In this document: piece after piece, positions 59,435 to 64,000 of the stretch
How positions within the stretch are numbered: position 1 is the first letter of the stretch
How the letters are laid out: each line of letters begins with the position of its first letter
Assembly (NCBI RefSeq): GCF_000009265.1
Contig: NC_008380.1
Coordinates: 2,857,501 to 2,921,500 of the forward strand
Direction of reading: 5' to 3'
From: Rhizobium johnstonii 3841
GTDB lineage: Bacteria; Pseudomonadota; Alphaproteobacteria; Rhizobiales; Rhizobiaceae
Length of the DNA: 64,000 bases
Notes under the pieces: model-generated
Database searches by the model: none
What the model saw: the letters and a program-made list of their open reading frames with translations, nothing else
Told to the model about the DNA's origin: nothing
Translations under genes and position numbers: made by a program

Positions 59435-60241
59435 ATGAGCGGATTATTTTCCGCGCTGGGCTCCTTCTGGAGCTGGATTGTGCACATTTTCGATCCGCTG
59501 TGCGGGCCCGTTGGCATCTTCACTTGGCTAGGTCAGTCGACGATCCTTGCCTGTGGCGATACCGGCTGGGGCGACGAGATTGCGCTTGGCCTGCAGGTCA
59601 CCGTTTCGGTGGCGATCGTCACCTTGCCGATCGGCCTCGCCATCGGCTTCCTGGTGGCGCTTGGCCAGCAGTCGGAGGAAAAGCCGCTGCGGCTGGCGGC
59701 CGGCATCTACACGACGATCTTCCGCGGCCTGCCGGAGCTTTTGACGCTCTTCATCATCTACTACGGCATGCAGATGCTGATCCAGTCTCTGCTGACCTTC
59801 GTCGGTTATGACGGGCCGCCGATCGAGATCAACGCCTTCCTCGCCGGCGTCATCGCGCTTTCGGTCGTCTTCTCCGCCTACTGTTCGGAAGTGCTGCTCT
59901 CGGCCTTCCACGCCATTCCCAAAGGACAATATGAGGCGGGCGACGCGCTTGGGCTGCATCGCGGCCGCACGTTGCGTCTGATCATCCTGCCGCAACTCGT
60001 GCGCATCGCGCTGCCGGGCCTGACGAACCTCTGGATGGTGCTGCTGAAGGACACCTCCTACGTCTCGATCATCAGCCTTGCCGATATCCTGCGCCAGACA
60101 AGTGTTGCCGTGCGCGTGACCAAGGAACCCTTCTTCTTTTATGGTGTGGCCTGCTGTCTCTATCTGGTGCTTGCCATCCTCTCCTCCTTTCTGCTCGTCT
60201 ATGTCGAGCGTTGGGCCAAGCGTTCGGAGGTCCGTCGATGA
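59435..60241 (+). CDS. Polar amino-acid ABC transporter permease (HisQ-like)
   Basis: 268 residues with five membrane helices. The family coupling motif is QYEAGDALGLHRGRTLRLIILPQLVRIALPGLTN (about 164-197) and the N-terminal part carries VTVSVAIVTLPIGLAIGFLVAL. GAGGGG lies upstream of the ATG. Overlaps the next permease by four bases (ATGA). Confidence 0.93.
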   Translation: MSGLFSALGSFWSWIVHIFDPLCGPVGIFTWLGQSTILACGDTGWGDEIALGLQVTVSVAIVTLPIGLAIGFLVALGQQSEEKPLRLAAGIYTTIFRGLPELLTLFIIYYGMQMLIQSLLTFVGYDGPPIEINAFLAGVIALSVVFSAYCSEVLLSAFHAIPKGQYEAGDALGLHRGRTLRLIILPQLVRIALPGLTNLWMVLLKDTSYVSIISLADILRQTSVAVRVTKEPFFFYGVACCLYLVLAILSSFLLVYVERWAKRSEVRR

Positions 60242-61068
60242 GCTACGCCGAAACGCTGATCCCGCCGCAGCCAGCACCCCGCGAGGTGATAAAGCCGATG
60301 ACGCCGGCGCGCATGGCCGGCTATATTCTCGTCGCCATCTGGGCTGTGCTCGCGGCCCTTCTTGTCATTTCCGTCATCAATGGCTGGGATTCGGAAAAAT
60401 TCATTCGCTACGGGCCGCGTTACCTCCATGGTCTCTGGATAACGCTGAGCCTCGTTTTCATTTCCGTTATCTGCGGCGCCATCCTGTCGCTGCCGCTTGC
60501 CATGGCGCGCATGTCAAACAATCGCGTGCTGAATGCGCTGGCCTACGGCTACATCTATTTCTTCCGCGGCACGCCGCTGCTTGCCCAGCTGTTCCTGGTC
60601 TATTACGGCCTCGGCGTATTCCGGCCGCAGCTTGAGGCCGTCGGCATCTGGTGGTTCTTCCGCGAAGCCTGGTATTGCGGCCTTTTTGCCATGACCATCA
60701 ATACCGCGGCCTACCAGGCGGAAATCCTGCGCGGCGCGATCGAAAGCGTGCCGCACGGCCAGCGCGAGGCGGCCGCGGCGCTCGGCATTCATAACAGCAT
60801 CGCCTTCCGCAAGATCATCCTGCCGCAGGCCTTCATCGTCGCACTTCGCCCTTACGGCAACGAGATCATCCTTCTGATCAAGGGCTCGGCGGTCGTCGCC
60901 ATCATCACCGTGCTCGACCTGATGGGCGAAACCCGCTACGCCTTCTCCCGCACATTCGACTACCAGACCTATCTCTGGGCGGCGATCTTCTACCTCACCA
61001 TCGTAGAGGCCTTACGCCATCTCTGGGCCTGGTTCGAGCGCCGCCTGACCCGGCACCTCAAACGCTGA
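60238..61068 (+). CDS. Polar amino-acid ABC transporter permease (HisM-like)
   Basis: 276 residues from the ATG at 60238, which overlaps the previous stop. About five membrane helices; FFRGTPLLAQLFLVYYGLG and the coupling loop GQREAAAALGIHNSIAFRKIILPQAFIVALRPYGNE. Second half of the heteromeric channel. No ATPase gene follows: the next gene is an unrelated small protein, so the ATPase must be encoded elsewhere. Confidence 0.93.
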   Translation: MSYAETLIPPQPAPREVIKPMTPARMAGYILVAIWAVLAALLVISVINGWDSEKFIRYGPRYLHGLWITLSLVFISVICGAILSLPLAMARMSNNRVLNALAYGYIYFFRGTPLLAQLFLVYYGLGVFRPQLEAVGIWWFFREAWYCGLFAMTINTAAYQAEILRGAIESVPHGQREAAAALGIHNSIAFRKIILPQAFIVALRPYGNEIILLIKGSAVVAIITVLDLMGETRYAFSRTFDYQTYLWAAIFYLTIVEALRHLWAWFERRLTRHLKR

Positions 61069-61116
61069 TGCATGACGCCCAAAACTGTGTCGCGGCTTTG
61101 GGATAACGGCATTCAT
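61068..61116. repeat. Short palindromic intergenic repeat (ATGCATGTCG type), copy 2
   Basis: ATGCATGACGCCCAAAA ... TTTGGGATAACGGCATTCAT is a diverged copy of the element at 26526-26574, again overlapping a stop codon. A further degraded relative lies at 61569-61608 (ATGATGCCGAAAAGTGTG...). Confidence 0.65.
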
Positions 61117-61289
61117 CAAACAAAAGCCAGTTTGGCAGCACTCTTGGGACGATGCTGCCAAGACATTGATATTAAAAATAAATTGTCCTTTTACGAAGTA
61201 TCTGTAAAGCTTCCGTTAACCACTCGCATGCTTCCATATCATGTAGCGCTAATAAGCGCGCGAGTGGGAACAAGAAGAAGCGGAATACG

Positions 61290-61556
61290 ATGCACAAGGA
61301 CATGGAAAAACAATTGAAGGGCTATGGTCTGACGACCGCCCAGATCCTCTACCGTCTGCCGGACCACCCGGTGATCCTACAGACCTATGTCTGGCAGGAT
61401 TACGACCTCGCTCCTGATTTTCCCGAAATGCGCGGTTTCCTGAAATTCTGGGAAGAGAAGTTGGACGGGCCGCTGCATTCGGTGCGCTACATCCACCGCA
61501 AACTGATCTCGGCAACCGAGTGGCGGGCACTGAAGGGCGAGTTCATCCTGCACTGA
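61290..61556 (+). CDS. usg: Usg family protein
   Basis: 88 residues, the usual size. The conserved body is YGLTTAQILYRLPDHP, LQTYVWQDYDLAPDFPEM and FLKFWEEKLDGPLHSVRYIH. Usg is a small protein first noted upstream of tryptophan or pur genes in other bacteria; its role is unknown. The ATG at 61290 or the one at 61302 could be used. The 173 bases before it are AT-rich and no gene is seen there. Confidence 0.92.
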   Translation: MHKDMEKQLKGYGLTTAQILYRLPDHPVILQTYVWQDYDLAPDFPEMRGFLKFWEEKLDGPLHSVRYIHRKLISATEWRALKGEFILH

Positions 61557-61568
61557 TCGGCTCTGCAA

Positions 61569-61608
61569 CATGATGCCGAAAAGTGTGAACGGTTCGGGCG
61601 ATATGTTC
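61569..61608. repeat. Degraded palindromic intergenic repeat
   Basis: ATGATGCCGAAAAGTGTGAACGG... to GATATGTTCTG between the convergent Usg and DUF2270 genes. Resembles the elements at 26526 and 61068 but the arms no longer match well. Confidence 0.4.
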
Positions 61609-61616
61609 TGACCGCG

Positions 61617-62342
61617 TCAGACATGCGCCTCGCCACGGCCGAATTCGCCTTCGTCGCGATCCGGGCGAAGCGCGAAACCGAGCATGCCGAGATAGAAGGC
61701 GACGACGATGGCAATGACCGCAAGGCCGGGAACCGGCCCGAGCACGGCATTGTCGATGACATAGGCCCATGACTGCGCCTGCAGCGCCGGCATGCCCTCC
61801 GTCTGCAGCTTCGGCGTTGAGATCTTCAGGCACCAGGCGAGCAACAGGATGAAATACATCCAGCCGTAATTGCGTTTGAGCCGGCGGTGCATCGCCTCTT
61901 GATAGCTGAGCAGGAAGCGCGGCTTGCGCAGGCTGCTGGCGACCACCACCGCCCATTCGCTGCCGGCATTGGCGTCGGGCGCCAGGATTTGCGCGAAATA
62001 GCAGCGCTCGATCTGGCGAATGCGGGCGCGATAGATATCGAAGAAGCGGTAGCGCCGCGCCTCGATCATCAGAAGCAGCGTCACCAGCATCATCCCGAAC
62101 AGCAGCACCCCGTGATGCGAGGTCGGCGTCGACAGCGACACCGAGAGGAGTGCGGCGACCACGGTGATCGCCCAGTTGGACGTCCGGTCGATGCGGTCGC
62201 GCCAGCTCGTCATCCGCCCGAGTTCACCGCGGTAATAATGGCTGAGCGTGTTGGTGACCTCGTTTGGTGTCGTAGGCAACAGTAATGCCCGGCCGGCCTC
62301 TCCTTCCCTCGCCGATGATGTCCTCTCTGGCTCCGTTTTCAT
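61617..62342 (-). CDS. DUF2270 predicted integral membrane protein
   Basis: 241 residues from the ATG at 62342, chosen because GGGAGG lies at good distance; the frame continues upstream over another gene, which is spurious. Body: TLSHYYRGELGRMTSWRDRIDRTSNWAI, ALLSVSLSTPTSHHGVLL, LMIEARRYRFFDIYRARIR and a C-terminal pair of helices. Four likely membrane segments. Family of unknown function, common in alphaproteobacteria. Divergent from the methyltransferase at 62457. Confidence 0.88.
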   Translation of the reverse strand: MKTEPERTSSAREGEAGRALLLPTTPNEVTNTLSHYYRGELGRMTSWRDRIDRTSNWAITVVAALLSVSLSTPTSHHGVLLFGMMLVTLLLMIEARRYRFFDIYRARIRQIERCYFAQILAPDANAGSEWAVVVASSLRKPRFLLSYQEAMHRRLKRNYGWMYFILLLAWCLKISTPKLQTEGMPALQAQSWAYVIDNAVLGPVPGLAVIAIVVAFYLGMLGFALRPDRDEGEFGRGEAHV

Positions 62343-62456
62343 GACCTTTCCTCCCTTGGTCTTCTTTTCGGCCATTCTGCGCCCGCAATCGCGCCATTGC
62401 AAAACATCGAAAGCCGCCTTAGACGCATGCCTGAAACAAAAGGACGATGGACTACG

Positions 62457-63275
62457 ATGGCAAAGAAGATCGACGAAGAAGCCCTTGGCGAGGCCTATAA
62501 CCGCGCGCTGGCGCTGGAAAAGGCCGGCGATGTCGACGCCGCCGTTGCAGCCTATGAGGAAGTCCTGGCACTCGATCCCGACGATCACGGCGGTGCGGCC
62601 GTGCGCATTGCCGCGATGGGCCGCGGCGAAACGCCGGTCAAGGCGCCCGATGCCTATGTCGAGACCTTGTTCGATCAGCATGCCGAGGTTTTCGAGGACG
62701 TGCTCGTCGAGCAGCTTGGCTATCACGTGCCGATGCTGGTGCGCCAACGCCTGCAGGCGCTGAAGCTCGGACCGTTCAAGCGGCTGCTCGATCTCGGCTG
62801 CGGCACGGGCCTCACCGGCGGCGCGCTGCGCGACCTCTGCGGTGATATGACCGGCATCGATATATCGGAGAAGATGGTCGAGATCGCCCATGAGAAGGAT
62901 CTCTACGAGACGCTCTTCGTCGCCGAGGTCGAGGATTTCCTCGACGACAACGACGAGGAAGCCTTCGACATCATCGCCGCCACCGACGTGCTGCCCTATC
63001 TTGGCGCGCTCGAACCGCTGTTCTTCGGCGCCGCCGAGAACCTGACGCCGGGCGGCCTGTTCATCTTCTCCTCGGAAACCCTGCCCGAGGAAATACTCGC
63101 CGGCCGCGCCTACATGGTCGGCCCACACCAACGTTTCGCTCATGCCGACGCCTATGTCAGAGAACGCCTGACGGCCACCGGTTTCGAACTCGTCGAGATA
63201 TCGGATATCAACGTGCGCATGGAAGACGGCCAGCCGACACCGGGCCATCTGGTGATCGCCCGGTATAATGGCTGA
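62457..63275 (+). CDS. SAM-dependent methyltransferase with an N-terminal TPR-like segment
   Basis: 272 residues from the ATG at 62457; an in-frame ATG at 62427 is also possible. The first 45 residues (ALGEAYNRALALEKAGDVDAAVAAYEEVLALDPDD) look like one tetratricopeptide repeat. The methyltransferase domain (about 90-270) has motif I LLDLGCGTGLTGGAL, VEIAHEKDLYE and LTPGGLFIFSSETL. This fusion is known in alphaproteobacteria, with unknown substrate. It is divergent from DUF2270 and ends 127 bases before the GST gene. Confidence 0.88.
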   Translation: MAKKIDEEALGEAYNRALALEKAGDVDAAVAAYEEVLALDPDDHGGAAVRIAAMGRGETPVKAPDAYVETLFDQHAEVFEDVLVEQLGYHVPMLVRQRLQALKLGPFKRLLDLGCGTGLTGGALRDLCGDMTGIDISEKMVEIAHEKDLYETLFVAEVEDFLDDNDEEAFDIIAATDVLPYLGALEPLFFGAAENLTPGGLFIFSSETLPEEILAGRAYMVGPHQRFAHADAYVRERLTATGFELVEISDINVRMEDGQPTPGHLVIARYNG

Positions 63276-63402
63276 AGCCAACACCCGATAGATCGGCTGA
63301 CGGAATACTTGCACGGTTGGCGAAGTATCTGTTGCGTGATGCGTTACGACCTGATAGTTAGTCGATCGGCAAAGTTTACCGCAACAATAGAAAGGTCGCC
63401 GC

Positions 63403-64000
63403 ATGTCGCTCGTGCTCTATGGGCATCCGCTCGCCTCCTTCTGCCACAAAGTGCTGATCGCGCTTTATGAAAACGGCACTCCCTTCGAGAATCGCATCGT
63501 CGATCTTTCCGACGAAAGCTCGCGCGCCGATCTCTTTCGCTTCTGGCCGATCGGCAAGATGCCGCTGCTGCGGGACGAGGCGCGCGATAGCACCATTCCC
63601 GAGACATCGATCATCATCGAATATCTCGAGCAATATTATCCCGGCCCCGTTCGCCTGCTGCCACTGGAGATCGACCGGGCGCTGCAGGTTCGCCTCTGGG
63701 ACCGCTTTTTCGACCACTATGTCCAGGCGCCGATGCAGACCATCGTCAGCAATCGCCGGCGCCCCGACGGCACGGCGGACGAGATCGAGGTAGCGGCGGC
63801 CAAGGCGACACTCGCGACCGCCTATGCGATGATCGAAAAGCAGCTCGCCGACAAGCAATGGATATCAGGCGACGGCTTCACCATGGCTGATTGCGCCGCC
63901 GCCCCCGCCCTCTTCTATGCCGAGACGCTGATCCCCTTCACTCCGGAACAGCCGAACCTTCGCGCATATTACGATCGGCTGCTGGCGCGCCCGTCCTTTA
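63403..64000 (+). CDS. Glutathione S-transferase, 5' part, cut by window edge
   Basis: The frame opens at the ATG at 63403 after AAAGG and stays open to the last base: 199 codons visible. N-terminal thioredoxin-like domain (LYGHPLASFCHKVLIALYENGTPFE; IGKMPLLRDEA; TIPETSIIIEYLEQYYP) with the glutathione-binding residues, and a C-terminal helical domain with the GDGFTMADCAAAPAL motif typical of GSTs. Probably only a few residues are missing at the end. Confidence 0.9.
   Translation, partial: MSLVLYGHPLASFCHKVLIALYENGTPFENRIVDLSDESSRADLFRFWPIGKMPLLRDEARDSTIPETSIIIEYLEQYYPGPVRLLPLEIDRALQVRLWDRFFDHYVQAPMQTIVSNRRRPDGTADEIEVAAAKATLATAYAMIEKQLADKQWISGDGFTMADCAAAPALFYAETLIPFTPEQPNLRAYYDRLLARPSF

Noticed and set aside
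62343..63404. N-terminal extension of the DUF2270 frame to 595 codons
   Set aside because: The extension runs antisense through the methyltransferase gene; a strong ribosome site and the family start lie at 62342.
1..64000. tRNA, rRNA, CRISPR, insertion sequences, phage genes
   Set aside because: None could be recognised in any gap or frame; repeats seen are short palindromic elements, not arrays of equal spacing or transposase-bearing units.

Overview
The window is high-GC alphaproteobacterial DNA and looks like a chromosomal segment of a Rhizobium of the R. leguminosarum / R. etli type. Reasons: the protein families and their codon use, an RFN riboswitch upstream of ribB, a TGA-N9-TCA iron-responsive-operator-like site, a Usg-family protein, and several short palindromic intergenic repeats of the kind common in rhizobial genomes. 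No tRNA, rRNA, insertion sequence, phage gene or CRISPR array was seen. Start and end coordinates come from reading the sequence; family names come from recognised motifs, not from a database search.

Region by region. 1-5.9 kb: the 5' part of an L,D-transpeptidase-like cell-wall gene (cut by the window edge), then fumC (class II fumarase) and a class I Fe-S fumarase on the same strand, separated by an opposite-strand VCBS-repeat protein. 6.2-13.6 kb: a diguanylate cyclase, a PPOX-type FMN protein, an alpha/beta hydrolase divergent from a MarR regulator, an LtrA membrane protein, a DUF971 protein, moaA and a methyltransferase. 13.6-16.6 kb: an iron-complex type ABC importer (binding protein, permease, ATPase) behind a candidate iron-responsive operator shared with the divergent methyltransferase.

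16.6-26.5 kb is the most distinctive accessory locus. A SorC-type regulator, an FGGY sugar kinase and a split transketolase (two subunit genes) lie on the minus strand. They are divergent from an RbsC/RbsB/RbsA-like importer followed by two short-chain dehydrogenases, with the remnant of a triosephosphate isomerase gene between the two dehydrogenases. Three copies of a palindromic TGAATAWWTATTCA-like box mark the regulator upstream region and the divergent promoter. Together they suggest a self-contained route: import, oxidation of a polyol, phosphorylation of a ketose, and transfer of a two-carbon unit. The substrate is unknown; an apiose/apulose-like or pentitol pathway is a reasonable guess.

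26.7-30.9 kb: RFN riboswitch and ribB, a short-chain dehydrogenase, a DMT exporter, then mobA-mobB for the molybdenum cofactor. 30.8-34.5 kb: a double-domain KaiC-like ATPase whose 3' end overlaps a hybrid histidine kinase. 34.6-38.4 kb: LysR regulator, cupin, aldo/keto reductase, maleylacetoacetate-isomerase-like GST, a possible small secreted peptide and Ohr. 38.6-44.8 kb: a two-component system, a Tat-exported hydrolase, a DipZ-like CcdA-thioredoxin protein and a second secreted hydrolase; paired TGTATC direct repeats sit in the divergent promoter between the Tat hydrolase and the DipZ-like gene.

45.2-55.7 kb: a coherent 2-deoxy-D-ribose / deoxynucleoside utilisation cluster: DeoR-type regulator, deoC, a tandem two-domain aldehyde dehydrogenase, an RbsD/FucU mutarotase, a ribokinase-family kinase and a CUT1 ABC importer (two permeases, binding protein, ATPase). 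56-64 kb: a Pro/Ala/Glu-rich OmpA-family protein, a polar amino-acid importer (binding protein and two permeases, no ATPase gene nearby), a Usg protein, a DUF2270 membrane protein, a TPR-like methyltransferase and the start of a glutathione S-transferase cut by the window end.
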